Part shown: piece by piece, positions 1-10,232 of the stretch | Numbering within the stretch: position 1 is the first letter of the stretch | How the letters are laid out: each line of letters begins with the position of its first letter | From: Symbiodinium sp. CCMP2592 | Lineage: Eukaryota > Sar > Dinophyceae > Suessiales > Symbiodiniaceae | Length of the DNA stretch: 64,000 bases | Assembly (NCBI GenBank): GCA_905221615.1 | Contig: CAJNDT010000975.1 | Coordinates: 1 to 64,000 of the forward strand | Reading direction: 5' to 3' | The notes under the pieces: generated by a model | The model's database searches: none | Told to the model about the DNA's origin: nothing | What the model saw: only the letters and a program-made list of their open reading frames with translations | Program-made: the position numbers and the translations under genes

Positions 1-1974
1 GTTGAAATGGACGATCGCGATGGTGATGACCTTGTAAGGCCCTCTTGTACACCCCATCTCGTCAAGATCGTTTGATGCTTCTTGTGAGAAGATCTCTGCG
101 TATGACTCAAAGTCTTCCTCTGGTGGCTCATCACCCTCGACATGGCCGTTCCATTCACAGAGAACCGGCGAAGGGTCGAGGTCCGACAGTGTCAGACACG
201 CCTCTGGTGAGAGGTAAGAGCCAGCAGTGGGTCCATCCTTGTCAGGATTTTTACCCTTGAGAGGGTCATATCCGATAATCTTCATGTACTCATCTCTCGT
301 CATCCTCTGGCCGGAATATGGGTGGACCCATTCTTTTGCCTCCTTGATGGTACTGTGGTACCCAAAGGTGAGGCGGCATACCGCACCGTGGCATGCCCAC
401 AGTCGCTTCTTGGGACCACCAGCCTTAGGCTTCATTGTTCGGTGACGGTAAAAGTGGGGGACGAGAGAGATGTCTGTTGTTGGGTCACCCTTGACTCCAA
501 TATACATTGAGGGTGCCTCAGGCTCCTTGGGAGGAGAATGGATTAGCATCCCTCTGTATTCATGTTGTCGCATGGTTGCGATCGAATACTTTGACGCCAG
601 TGCTCCTGCCTCGAGTACGAGGGTAATATGTGCTGAATTGTTGAAGCACATGTCAATAAGAGGGTGGTAATCGAATCCCTTCTCAGGTTTGAGTTTCTTT
701 TTTGGATTCCCTGCTGGCACCGGCGCTCGATCCATATTTCCCCAGTTGCATACCACTAGGCTTAGTGATACGCTGTCTGGGTTTGAGCCCTCTATGTGTT
801 CTCTCTTTTCGTTAACACCGGCCATCCTATTACGAACTATCTAGTAATGTGCGTCGAGCACCAGTTTGTCTTCGTAGCCAGTAAGAGAGAGAAAAGAAGC
901 CGGGTGGCTTGTTCTGGAGTCCTTGATATTGATGTGACTCTTGTTAATGCTCTTGTATTCCTCCAGGGTTGGAGCCTCTGTGGAGCTGGTGTAAGTATTA
1001 GGAGGCTTATTCCTAATATCATCAAAGCTACATGGATCAACGCCTGGATGGGCTCTCATGAACGAATTCCTTGCGTGGTCGCAATACATGTTGATTTTCT
1101 GGACTGCCAAATCTACGTCCTCATGTGTGAGGATGGCCTCGTATAAAACCTGACGCTCTTCTGAGATCATTCCTGCTGACACTTTAGAGGGCTCGAGGCA
1201 ATCGATTGGCAAGATGCACTCGCACATCTGTTGTTTACCCTGTGGGGTAAGTCGACAGTCTGCACATACAATCGTACCACAGGAATAGCAAAAATAGCCT
1301 GTAGTCTGGTTGCAAAGATCGCAGAGAGGATTATCTGGTCGTGTCATCAGCCGTATCCTTTGGTTAAGACTCATGGCTGTCCTGCGTACTCCTACAAATC
1401 TCTCCTTGGTAGGAGGTGCAGAGGAGGAAGATGCCGAATCTCTGGGTCTGTCCCACTCCTCTTCGTCAGGAGCCTCAGAATCATTGATCATGAGTGGACT
1501 TCGGATTTTTCGATTCCATCGACTAACCCAGATTCTCTCTTTCATTTCCTGTTGCATAGCCGGGTTAGACGATGACTTCGAGATTCGGTGATTGCGATTT
1601 TCTCGAAGTCGAGCGCTGATGCGCTCATGTTCTCTTACGAGATCTTCCTCATCAGCAGGTTCCTCGTATTCGAGGTTGAGCTTGCTTCTGTTGACTCGAT
1701 AATAACTTTCTGTTTCAGGATCGAAGAGAACTAGGAATTTCTCCTTCTCCTTTTTAGGAGATTTTGGTTTCTGTGGCTCTTCGTCTGAACTATGAACATA
1801 TTCTGCTTCAGGCTTTGGTTGGTCAAGTTTGACCTTCTTAAGTTTCTCTGTGATCTCTTCCGTGGGAGATTCTTTCATCTCCTCCGACGCTGCAGGTGCA
1901 GAGTTCGTCTTGTGAGACGGATTAACATCAACTCGGAGTTCTGAGGATGACGAAGATTTTGAGCTCTTTTCGCT
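1..1974 (-). pseudogene. Second ORF, middle section, left copy (two nonsense breaks)
   Basis: This continues the second ORF beyond the TAA at 1,975-1,977. The frame is the same as in the intact right copy (23,523-25,496) and includes an acidic/Ser-rich linker. It also contains the Cys cluster CDLCNQTTGYFCYSC at about 1,268-1,340 and the first half of the EEP nuclease domain. A second stop, TAG at 841-843, replaces a Glu codon (GAG) present in the right copy. From 840 to the edge the alignment to the right copy continues without an obvious frame change. Translation of the left copy would therefore yield only the Tpt1-like part. Confidence 0.85.
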
Positions 1975-4185
1975 TTATGCCGACTCATCGTCTGATTCTT
2001 CGTCACGATCCTGGTTAGGATCCGGTTCCTCAGGTTCCGTCTCTGTTCCAGAAGATTCTTCCTTGGGAGGAACTACGTTGGCGGAAGTATCCTGAACAGG
2101 TTCTGGAGGTTTGTGACCTGTCGTTCTCTTAAGAACTTCGGTGGCGCTTCTGGTGCCGTCGGAGTTCCAGAGCTGTCCCATAAGACTGTCCGGATCCTTG
2201 TCAGCCTCGGCCTGCCGGGCGAGCTTGGATCTCGGATAGATCTCCTTTGCAGTAGTCTCCGTTTTCGGAGGTACCTCACCTGCAGAAGCGGTTTGCTCCA
2301 GGTTTGGAGCTGTGTCAGCCTCTGTCTTTGGCAGAGAAAAAGACTTCTTGTGAGAAGATCTAGCCTTGGGAGGCTCTGGTGGCAGAGTTCGCCTTGCCAC
2401 TTTTCGAAGTGCCGATTCGATTTCTCGGCCGTAATTTGCGCACCATTTCTTCGACTCGTAAGTCGCTGACGGCATCTGTTCGGAGCAATGGTCTGCCCAC
2501 CATGGTCCGATGCTATTGAGCTCATCGTATTGCGATGATACCCAGAGTGTTTCAGAGGGTGCGAATACGGCGCTAAGAGTACGGGCATGCACTACATCTG
2601 GTGTAGCAAACATCCCTACTTGCGACTGCCACAGGTTTGTGACTTCGTTCACTACGTTATTTGCATCGAATACCAGAAGCAGTGCCTTGTTGGCACGCAA
2701 CATGGTCGGATTGGGATTCGCCATGTTTAGCGTTGAGAACTGAACAGTGTCCCTGTTGGAACGACTGTTTTCATTCACAAGAGCTTGGAAATCTGGTGCT
2801 GTAACCACCTGCGCTAGGAGGTTTGATGGTACTAGACCGTGCCTCAGGATTGAGGATAATGCCTGTAGGTCCGTGGCATGCATGATGTAACAAGGGTTGT
2901 TCTGTCGAACAAAATCCTCCATGCCGACGGGCCTTGGCGCGTTAGTGGAGAGACGCTGTGCATGGGACTGCACAGGATTGCTCCCCGTTGGCATGAAGTC
3001 TGAGATGGTCATGTGTGACCTTGGTCTCTCTTCTTCAGGATCTGGTTCTTCAGCTCTTGGTAGAGTTCGTCGTGAACCGTGTCCTCCCACTGCCGAAAGG
3101 AAAATTGTGCTCATGGTCAACACATTTGCATCCGGTGGGATGTTAACGGCGGCATCTGTGGTTTCGGCCTTGCCATCTTTGTTATAAACCATGGTGACCA
3201 CAAACCTAGACTTAGTGTTGAGGAGGACACCAAGCGCGATCTCTTGTGGTGTATACTGTGCGAGCTCTGCATCGGCCAACTTGAACATGTCCAGAAGATA
3301 ATTGTGTTTGCCAGCAAAGAGATCTGGGCGCTGGTTCTGAAGGTGTCTTGTTGAGTGTGCCAACCACCTTCCGACTCTGTTGGGCTTGGAAAGAATGTGG
3401 AAGCACATCTCTGGTGAGAGACCTGTTACATCTGCCAGTTTTGGCACTGAGGAGGAGTAGTCATATTCTCCGGATCCATCAAGGCTCACACATTGTTCTA
3501 CCTCCGGTGGGAGGCCTGTCTGAAGGTGATGTGCAAGCATCGTACAGAACTGGCGTGGATCACGAGCGTGACTACCGACATTGTTATCCCAGTATACAAG
3601 GGGACTGTTGTCCCATGGTCCTTGAAGGACTCCTTCGTAGAGACTGACTCCATGTCTGGAGTTTAGAGTGAGCCTTGCTCCACTCGCATGGCCATATCGT
3701 GAGATCAATTGAGCAAGATCTCTTGGATGCGGATTGAACACCTGTTGGTGACCCATGATGATGAATTGAGGCTCGTGATTTTTCTCACGTTTGTGAATTC
3801 GGTGTCCACCGTGTTCGGTGTTTCGAAGTGATGCTTCCCGACGAGACTCGGGGTACGAGCTATCCATGTGTGGATGTCGCTCATGGTACGCCTGCACTGC
3901 CCTGGGTAGGGCGTGTCCATCACGGCTACGGAAGTTTGATCGTGTGCTCATTACGGCACAATGACCAAACAGGATCAGGAACGCTTGGTTAGCCCGAAAG
4001 GCTGATTGCTGTGAGGCTCGAGGCTGAAAGCGGCGGCGGATGATACAGAACATATAATTCTCATGAACATGTCCGATCTTAATGAAAACGCAGCTCGCAG
4101 ACACAAATTTTCTTTTAGACGGAAAACAGTCTAAATAGAAAATCCAGCACATGGTTGTGCTACCAGCAAACGAGACTACCACCAT
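1975..4185 (-). CDS. Second ORF, N-terminal section with Tpt1/KptA-like domain (left copy)
   Basis: This is a 736-codon frame overlapping the end of pol by 10 bases (4,176-4,185), the same arrangement as in the right copy. The first ATG lies in the pol overlap. A more natural start is the Met of MSTRSNFRSRDG, about 78 codons in, just after the segment with the internal polypurine motif. The protein carries the Tpt1/KptA-like fold: TPQEIALGVLLNTKSRF, then MHATDLQALSSILRHGL and RDTVQF. A Ser/Glu/Asp-rich tail ends at a premature TAA. The encoded truncated protein would lack the zinc, EEP, membrane and coiled-coil parts. Confidence 0.8.
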   Translation of the reverse strand: MVVVSFAGSTTMCWIFYLDCFPSKRKFVSASCVFIKIGHVHENYMFCIIRRRFQPRASQQSAFRANQAFLILFGHCAVMSTRSNFRSRDGHALPRAVQAYHERHPHMDSSYPESRREASLRNTEHGGHRIHKREKNHEPQFIIMGHQQVFNPHPRDLAQLISRYGHASGARLTLNSRHGVSLYEGVLQGPWDNSPLVYWDNNVGSHARDPRQFCTMLAHHLQTGLPPEVEQCVSLDGSGEYDYSSSVPKLADVTGLSPEMCFHILSKPNRVGRWLAHSTRHLQNQRPDLFAGKHNYLLDMFKLADAELAQYTPQEIALGVLLNTKSRFVVTMVYNKDGKAETTDAAVNIPPDANVLTMSTIFLSAVGGHGSRRTLPRAEEPDPEEERPRSHMTISDFMPTGSNPVQSHAQRLSTNAPRPVGMEDFVRQNNPCYIMHATDLQALSSILRHGLVPSNLLAQVVTAPDFQALVNENSRSNRDTVQFSTLNMANPNPTMLRANKALLLVFDANNVVNEVTNLWQSQVGMFATPDVVHARTLSAVFAPSETLWVSSQYDELNSIGPWWADHCSEQMPSATYESKKWCANYGREIESALRKVARRTLPPEPPKARSSHKKSFSLPKTEADTAPNLEQTASAGEVPPKTETTAKEIYPRSKLARQAEADKDPDSLMGQLWNSDGTRSATEVLKRTTGHKPPEPVQDTSANVVPPKEESSGTETEPEEPDPNQDRDEESDDESA

Positions 4186-7100
4186 AGTCCTTGGCAGTAA
4201 AATAATCGGTAAATCTCTGTTGAGATATCAATTCCAAGGAAGGCTACCGCTGTGGCGGCATTCTTGAGATTGTCTATGATCCACCGAACAGTGAAAGCGT
4301 TATGTTGAAGAAGTTCACGGAAGGGTGGATGAATGTCTGTTTCTGGTAAATTCCCTGTTTCCAGAGCCTTGATAAGCTCATCAGGTTGCGCCGAGTGCTT
4401 TGTTAATGCATCCGCTAGGCAGTACTTCGAGCTTACATGAGCTAGGTCATCTAAAGATCCAGAGTTGGATTCCTTACGAAGCATCTGAATGAGGTGGTGA
4501 GTTTCCTTCTGCTCTGGAAGGTGTGTCGTGCCTGCTGTTGTCACAAGATTGTTCGCATCTGTTCTGATAGGTATGGGTACGGTCTCTGATGAGAGATCTG
4601 CCCAAAGTCCCTTGAGGAACAGGCAAGTACCAAAGCAACGCATCAGTGCGTTAAGCTCTGCCACTGTTGTGGACATTGTGGTTGTCGTAATCTTGTGAGA
4701 CTCATAATCCACCAGGCTACCTCTCGAGGATGTTTCCTTACTAGAGGATTCAGAGAAATCGTTCTTCTTGGAAGAAGCAGCTGCTGCTGATTGTTTCATT
4801 CCCTTTAGCTTTGGATTTCGATCTTCAGCAAGGAAAATAACATGTGCTCTCTGAGATGATTTGTCATCATTGTTCCTGTAGGAAGCATCAGGGTAACCGA
4901 GGATTCTGAGATTTCCTGTCAGCGGCCAAAAACGCAATTCTACTTCGGTAGACTTCAGAATCCTAACAAGCTTGTTCAATTCTCGAATATCACCGATAGT
5001 AGGCTTGGCAGCCTTACTCGCACACCGACTGAAGCGATAACAGATGTGAGCTTGAGTCCGGCTTTGTAGCCAGTTGATCTGTCCTAAAACACTTCTGTAA
5101 GCAGTGTGCTGCTGTGGTGTGCATTGTTGGTCATTGTTGAGCTTCTTATCAAAAACAATTTCCTCTAGAGCTTCAACAGCTAGGTTCTGATTTACTGAGA
5201 TATGTGCTGGCACTGATGCTGTAGCATCCTTCCAGACTAATCTCTGTCCTACAAACATAATATCGTTCGTGTCTTCAGAACCGACTGCAAACTCCTTTTT
5301 GATCGATTCAATCACGGCCTTACGACAGGTGTCATCACCGGCCATGCACAGGTCATCTACATGTAAACAGACTACTCCATGTACCTGTCTACCCTTGGCA
5401 TTGTTGCCTGCTATGGGATCTAGGAGATAGTCAATCGCTGATTCCATGGTCTTTGGCTGAGAATTCTTGAGCTCAGCATCTGCTGTTGCAGACTTCTTAC
5501 CATACAGAACATATGTACAGCGATCCGCACGGGTTGGCACCAGGCCGTAAGACAGGAGTGCCTTATCAACGATGTTCCACCATCTTCGAGGTGCAGCGTT
5601 AAGTCCATAAGCGGGTTTCTTCATCCTCGCTGCGATGTAGGGAGGATAACCTGCTTCAGGAGGAATCTGACAGATTATGTCTCTCGACTCATCATAGGCT
5701 TCACCCTGCAGGAAAGCAGTCTTTAGGTCGATGTGTGTCAGATTCCACAGCTTGTTAGCTGCTAGTTGAATCGCTAAGCGGAAACCTGGGCGACTCGCAG
5801 AAGGACTATCAGTTTGCTGTATGTCCTTTTGTCGATCCTGGAAACCTCTTAGGACCCATCGGGCCTTGCACTTAAGGAAGTTTCCGTCCTTATCTCTTTT
5901 TAGGGTCAGGACCCATCGACCAGTGACATAATTTCGGATGTTTCCGAGTTTCCGTGTATCGACGAGCTCAAAGACATCATTGTCTAGCCAGCTCTGATAT
6001 TCTGCTGCTTTCGCTTCATCAAACTGTTTCTTCATCTCACGCTTTTCGTTGGCGGTTGCCTCCTTCCGTTGTGCCTTCTGGGTCAGATTTGCTGAGTTCC
6101 TGGGGGAACTTAGGGATAAGGCCTTGTCCTCTTTCGTGAGAAGATCATACTCTTCACGGATGTCAGATCGGAACCTTTTGGTGGGGTTATACCGTGTTCG
6201 GTCTGACCTCACTCTTGATGTTACCTCTCTGATGTCTACGGGTCCGCCATGCATGTACCGAGGCATGGAGAAAGAACCTGTGTTACTGCACAGTTTCTGT
6301 TCTTCTGTGAGAAGGACCCAGTCCTTCTCATCTACGACCAAGTCACCTTCCTTATCAGAGTAATACCTTGTGTTTTCTGACTCGGCATCGCTCTCCGGTT
6401 CTGGTGAACCAGAAGTGTGAGGAGGAGCGGACGGTTGTCCGGGGTCGTCTGGGACCAGTTCTACTTCAGTGTCTTCTTCATCTTGTTGTAACGGAAGAAT
6501 GGGTCCCTGTGGATGTGCCTTCGGTTTAGGTTTTGGTGTCGGCACCTGTGAAGGTGATTTCGGTTTGTGCGGCGAAACTTTCCTTTCCGATGAAGACCTT
6601 GGCGACACATCACCCCCCAGACGCCGAGGAGACGGAACGCGAGGAGGCGGATGCACGCGAGGCTTAGCCCGAGCAGGAGCCACGGGCTCATCGGAGGAAA
6701 CGGCCGGTAGTCGCGGTGGAGGTATGGGAGGAGGAGGACGCGACGGCGGCGTGCCGGGAGGCATCGGCTGATCTGGTTCCGGCATAGAGACATCGGCAGA
6801 TGTGATCCGTGAGCGATTAGTGCTCATGGGTTCTGACGGGTCTGACGGCGAAACCTCTTCGTCCGACATGATAACATCCGGCGGTGTTCGCACGGACGGT
6901 GAAGTCTTGCCGCCTGTCATCTGGAAGAGCACCCCCGAGAAGGTTGATGGGTGTACTTTATTCCAGGAAACCTGGTGCGGCAAGCAACACGTCATAGTCG
7001 AATTGGGCTTCTTCTTGGTCCAGAAGACAAGAACGCCATCAGTTACACTGGTGAGTGCTTTGACTGTTCCAAATGTACCTCTGTATAGAGTACACTGTTC

Positions 7101-10100
7101 GAAACCAGACCCTGGTAAGAGTCTTGATCTAAGGCGAGTAATGTCTGACACCAAGGCATCAAGGGACGGTGATGGTTTGGAATGATGCAATGGTAATTCA
7201 GTTTTACTCGATAAGGAATTTACTCTAGCAACAAGTGATCTGATTTTCGGATCTTGCAGGAGTTTGGAATCCTTGAGAGGATTTGCTGTCAAAAGTGAAT
7301 ACTCTTGGTCAAGAAGTTCCGAAAGTCCCTGGAGGCATTCATCTCCAGAGTATCCTAGTATGTCTGTGACTAAAGAAAGATGAGATGCATATGTATCTCT
7401 CTTCAGGAATCTTGCCAAACACGAGGCAAAGGTCTCACAGAATTCATAAGGATACACTTGTGCGAGTTTCGTTTTAAGACCGTAGCCTTGAATACCCTTT
7501 TCGTCTCCTGGTGGAGATGTTGGAGATTTCGTTTTGGCAGAATGCCTCTGGAGAGGAGTTAGAACCTGCGGTGGCAGGTTGTGCATGAAAATCGAGGATT
7601 TCGATTCATAGTATCCTTTTGGATCTTTCATGCCATAGGCTTGTAGGTTACAGACCTCATAGCTGATCTTGCGGTTGGAAAACAGGCGTTTTGCTTCTGG
7701 TGAAGACCAGAGCCTGCTGTAGTATGGGTTCTCAAGAACAAAGTAACGTCCGAGCTTCATTTGGTGGTCTGCGACCGATTCACAGAATTTTAAAACAGAA
7801 AGTCTCTTGGCAGAGCCTTTCTTCCACTGTGAGTACCAGCTAGACCACTGAGAGTGATCGGGTGACATAACAATAATAGTAGGTTCTTGTTCCTTGATGA
7901 TCCTAAGAAGATTGGAGCGACCTTGCGGTTGCTCAAGATCTAGACCACTACGCAAGTCGACTGGCTGACCTACTCGCAGACCTGACAGGGCAGCCTTGTG
8001 ACTCATACGGGGAGATCCACCGTAGAGTTCTAGGAAGTCAATCTTCCCAGTGCTGGTGACCTGCCAGTGACACTCTTGATGCGGAACCGTTAGGTCTGTC
8101 GACTGCAGGGAAGCATCAAAGGTGACCATGCAACTTGCGTGGTCAGAACCTTCTGACGTCAGAGTTTCCTCATCAGGCGCGAGAGGAATCTCCACATCAG
8201 ATGTTATGTCATAATTTTTCCTCAGTTTTGAGATATTAACGCGGACGATGCGTGTTCCAAGATCCACACCTACCATGGATCCTCCGAGTTCGGAGATCAC
8301 CTTTCCTTTTAGCCAAGATCCATGTTTGGACCCAGTTGATCCAATCTTAGACTTATCCTCTGACCAGTAGAAAACCTTATCTCCCAAAGAGAAAGGTCCT
8401 TCGGTCATTGACAGTCTGGCCGCAAGATCTCTGCGCAGATCATCAGATTGGCGTGCCTCTTGGTAAGCCCTGTTGGCAAGCTCCTTAATGGCTCTCGCAG
8501 TGACTTCCGTATCAGTTGGATTACCTGTCAACTGATTGGGATCAGCGTTCTCTGGTGTTATAACATCTCGAGGACGCCTACCAAAGGCCATTTCTAAAGG
8601 AGTAACTCCTCCATAGGTAATCGAAGAGTTTCTTGCCAAACATGCTTGTCGAACGAGGTTGCCATACTTCATGGTGATTCCGTTATACTGCGGGTCACCA
8701 TCCTTCAGGATCTGAAGTATGATCTTAATCTGATGCTTCAGCAATCTTACAGCAGCTTCGGCCCTGTTGGGCCATGGTGTTCCAGGTCCTGTTGCTACAG
8801 GCTTGATATTCTGCCGATTGTAATAAGCCTCCATTTTTGGAGTCATGAATGCTTGATCTCCAACTACAACCTTTGGGTTGATCTGAAATTTCTCAAAGTA
8901 GTCATTCATAATCGACATTGTAGTATGCTCTTCTTTATCCTGGACTACTTCGGAAGTCAACAGGTTTGTTGCTCCGTCATAGAGAATAAGAAATATTAAG
9001 CGACTATTCTTGCCGGGAATTGGAAGCTCACCGTGATCTACGAAGGTGAGATCACCGAAAGTCTCTGATCTTAAACCGGAAATCTTCGCTCTTGAAGGAG
9101 CTCTCACGTGTTCCTGACAGGCTGAACACTTTTTGACCAGTTGGTCATATAGCTCATATATCTCCTTTGGGATCTGTAAGGCTTTCGTGCGTCGCTTGAA
9201 CTGATCCGTACTCATATGACGGTGCTTAAGGTGAAGCTTATAGAGTTCTACAGGGTCCTTAAGCTTCTCATGAATCCTGCGAAGAGCAATGGGAAGAGAT
9301 GGCGATGGTTCTGCGACAATCTCTTCACCTGTAGGTGAGTCTGTACCAGGAGCCGGGTATTCTCTTGACTCAAGTGGTCTTACCTCCGTCCCGTCATCAG
9401 CTCCTGGGACCATAGACTTCTCCTCAACAGGAGGTTTGACCGCATATTTGCGGGTTTTCTTCAGAAGGTTTTTAAGACCCTTTGGAGTCTTTGTCTTCGC
9501 AGGTGGAACCTCAAGTCTTTCTTCTTCTGGAGGTTCGTGCGGTGCAGATGATTCTGCAGGTTTGTCTCTAGAGCCTGATGATGGTTCCGATGGTTCGGAA
9601 GGCTCAGGAGCATCACCAGATGGTTCTGGTGGATCAGGTTTCTTGGCAGATGATTCTGCCGGATCAGATGGAAGAGGCTTCTTCTTACCTGGAATGCCCT
9701 TCGGTGGTGGATCAGCTGCTCCTTCAGGTGCTTTGTCGCAACCTTTGAGGAACGTATGAGGCTTTTTCTGTCCTGCGCAGGCTGGACAGCGACCTTCCGG
9801 GATCTTAGTATAAGATCTTCTTTCTTCCTTTGGCTTCTTAGCTCCTAGAGCAGTCTCCGTCGCACTGAACGACGTACCTGACTTAGGGAGATACTTCCTG
9901 GTGGAAGTGAAGCCTAGAAGGTCCAATACCAAATGGTTATTGGTACTAATCGGAAGGGGGGTTTTGTACAAACCGAAAGCTTCACACGTTGCTAGGTCAG
10001 CTGTGGGACTACACTCGAGGGTCATTCTTAGATTCCTCATCTGTTCGATGGAGAACAAAATGGGAACTCTCCCCTGATCCAGAACTTCTATGGTTGTATC

Positions 10101-10232
10101 TCTTCTTGGAGTTGTGTTGAACCATAGAGTTACACGCTCCTTGATAAGAGCTGTTTCACTATCTGCGAAAGAGAACTTCGTGTTCGAAGGTGAGAAAGTG
10201 AAATCAATCATGCCTGGGGCACGTTGCTTCAC
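4176..10232 (-). CDS. Copia pol (protease end, integrase, methyltransferase-like, RT, RNase H), left copy
   Basis: This open frame of 2,018 codons is fused to gag in the right copy but displaced here by a one-base deletion near 10,234. In order it encodes an integrase zinc region ending KKCSACQEHVR (about 9,120-9,240) and the integrase core with TFVDHGEL, VVGDQAFM and a downstream Glu in RAEAAVRL. Next come an SH3-like tail, a Rossmann/methyltransferase-like block beginning DFLELYGG (about 8,040-7,520), and a Pro-rich linker. The Copia RT follows, with DLKTAFLQGEA and LHVDDLCMAGDD (about 6,000-5,340), then RNase H with GYPDASYR and TVAELNAL. The RT is uninterrupted here, so this copy shows the ancestral RT frame. 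The usual Copia YVDD is HVDD. Confidence 0.93.
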   Translation of the reverse strand: MKQRAPGMIDFTFSPSNTKFSFADSETALIKERVTLWFNTTPRRDTTIEVLDQGRVPILFSIEQMRNLRMTLECSPTADLATCEAFGLYKTPLPISTNNHLVLDLLGFTSTRKYLPKSGTSFSATETALGAKKPKEERRSYTKIPEGRCPACAGQKKPHTFLKGCDKAPEGAADPPPKGIPGKKKPLPSDPAESSAKKPDPPEPSGDAPEPSEPSEPSSGSRDKPAESSAPHEPPEEERLEVPPAKTKTPKGLKNLLKKTRKYAVKPPVEEKSMVPGADDGTEVRPLESREYPAPGTDSPTGEEIVAEPSPSLPIALRRIHEKLKDPVELYKLHLKHRHMSTDQFKRRTKALQIPKEIYELYDQLVKKCSACQEHVRAPSRAKISGLRSETFGDLTFVDHGELPIPGKNSRLIFLILYDGATNLLTSEVVQDKEEHTTMSIMNDYFEKFQINPKVVVGDQAFMTPKMEAYYNRQNIKPVATGPGTPWPNRAEAAVRLLKHQIKIILQILKDGDPQYNGITMKYGNLVRQACLARNSSITYGGVTPLEMAFGRRPRDVITPENADPNQLTGNPTDTEVTARAIKELANRAYQEARQSDDLRRDLAARLSMTEGPFSLGDKVFYWSEDKSKIGSTGSKHGSWLKGKVISELGGSMVGVDLGTRIVRVNISKLRKNYDITSDVEIPLAPDEETLTSEGSDHASCMVTFDASLQSTDLTVPHQECHWQVTSTGKIDFLELYGGSPRMSHKAALSGLRVGQPVDLRSGLDLEQPQGRSNLLRIIKEQEPTIIVMSPDHSQWSSWYSQWKKGSAKRLSVLKFCESVADHQMKLGRYFVLENPYYSRLWSSPEAKRLFSNRKISYEVCNLQAYGMKDPKGYYESKSSIFMHNLPPQVLTPLQRHSAKTKSPTSPPGDEKGIQGYGLKTKLAQVYPYEFCETFASCLARFLKRDTYASHLSLVTDILGYSGDECLQGLSELLDQEYSLLTANPLKDSKLLQDPKIRSLVARVNSLSSKTELPLHHSKPSPSLDALVSDITRLRSRLLPGSGFEQCTLYRGTFGTVKALTSVTDGVLVFWTKKKPNSTMTCCLPHQVSWNKVHPSTFSGVLFQMTGGKTSPSVRTPPDVIMSDEEVSPSDPSEPMSTNRSRITSADVSMPEPDQPMPPGTPPSRPPPPIPPPRLPAVSSDEPVAPARAKPRVHPPPRVPSPRRLGGDVSPRSSSERKVSPHKPKSPSQVPTPKPKPKAHPQGPILPLQQDEEDTEVELVPDDPGQPSAPPHTSGSPEPESDAESENTRYYSDKEGDLVVDEKDWVLLTEEQKLCSNTGSFSMPRYMHGGPVDIREVTSRVRSDRTRYNPTKRFRSDIREEYDLLTKEDKALSLSSPRNSANLTQKAQRKEATANEKREMKKQFDEAKAAEYQSWLDNDVFELVDTRKLGNIRNYVTGRWVLTLKRDKDGNFLKCKARWVLRGFQDRQKDIQQTDSPSASRPGFRLAIQLAANKLWNLTHIDLKTAFLQGEAYDESRDIICQIPPEAGYPPYIAARMKKPAYGLNAAPRRWWNIVDKALLSYGLVPTRADRCTYVLYGKKSATADAELKNSQPKTMESAIDYLLDPIAGNNAKGRQVHGVVCLHVDDLCMAGDDTCRKAVIESIKKEFAVGSEDTNDIMFVGQRLVWKDATASVPAHISVNQNLAVEALEEIVFDKKLNNDQQCTPQQHTAYRSVLGQINWLQSRTQAHICYRFSRCASKAAKPTIGDIRELNKLVRILKSTEVELRFWPLTGNLRILGYPDASYRNNDDKSSQRAHVIFLAEDRNPKLKGMKQSAAAASSKKNDFSESSSKETSSRGSLVDYESHKITTTTMSTTVAELNALMRCFGTCLFLKGLWADLSSETVPIPIRTDANNLVTTAGTTHLPEQKETHHLIQMLRKESNSGSLDDLAHVSSKYCLADALTKHSAQPDELIKALETGNLPETDIHPPFRELLQHNAFTVRWIIDNLKNAATAVAFLGIDISTEIYRLFYCQGLWW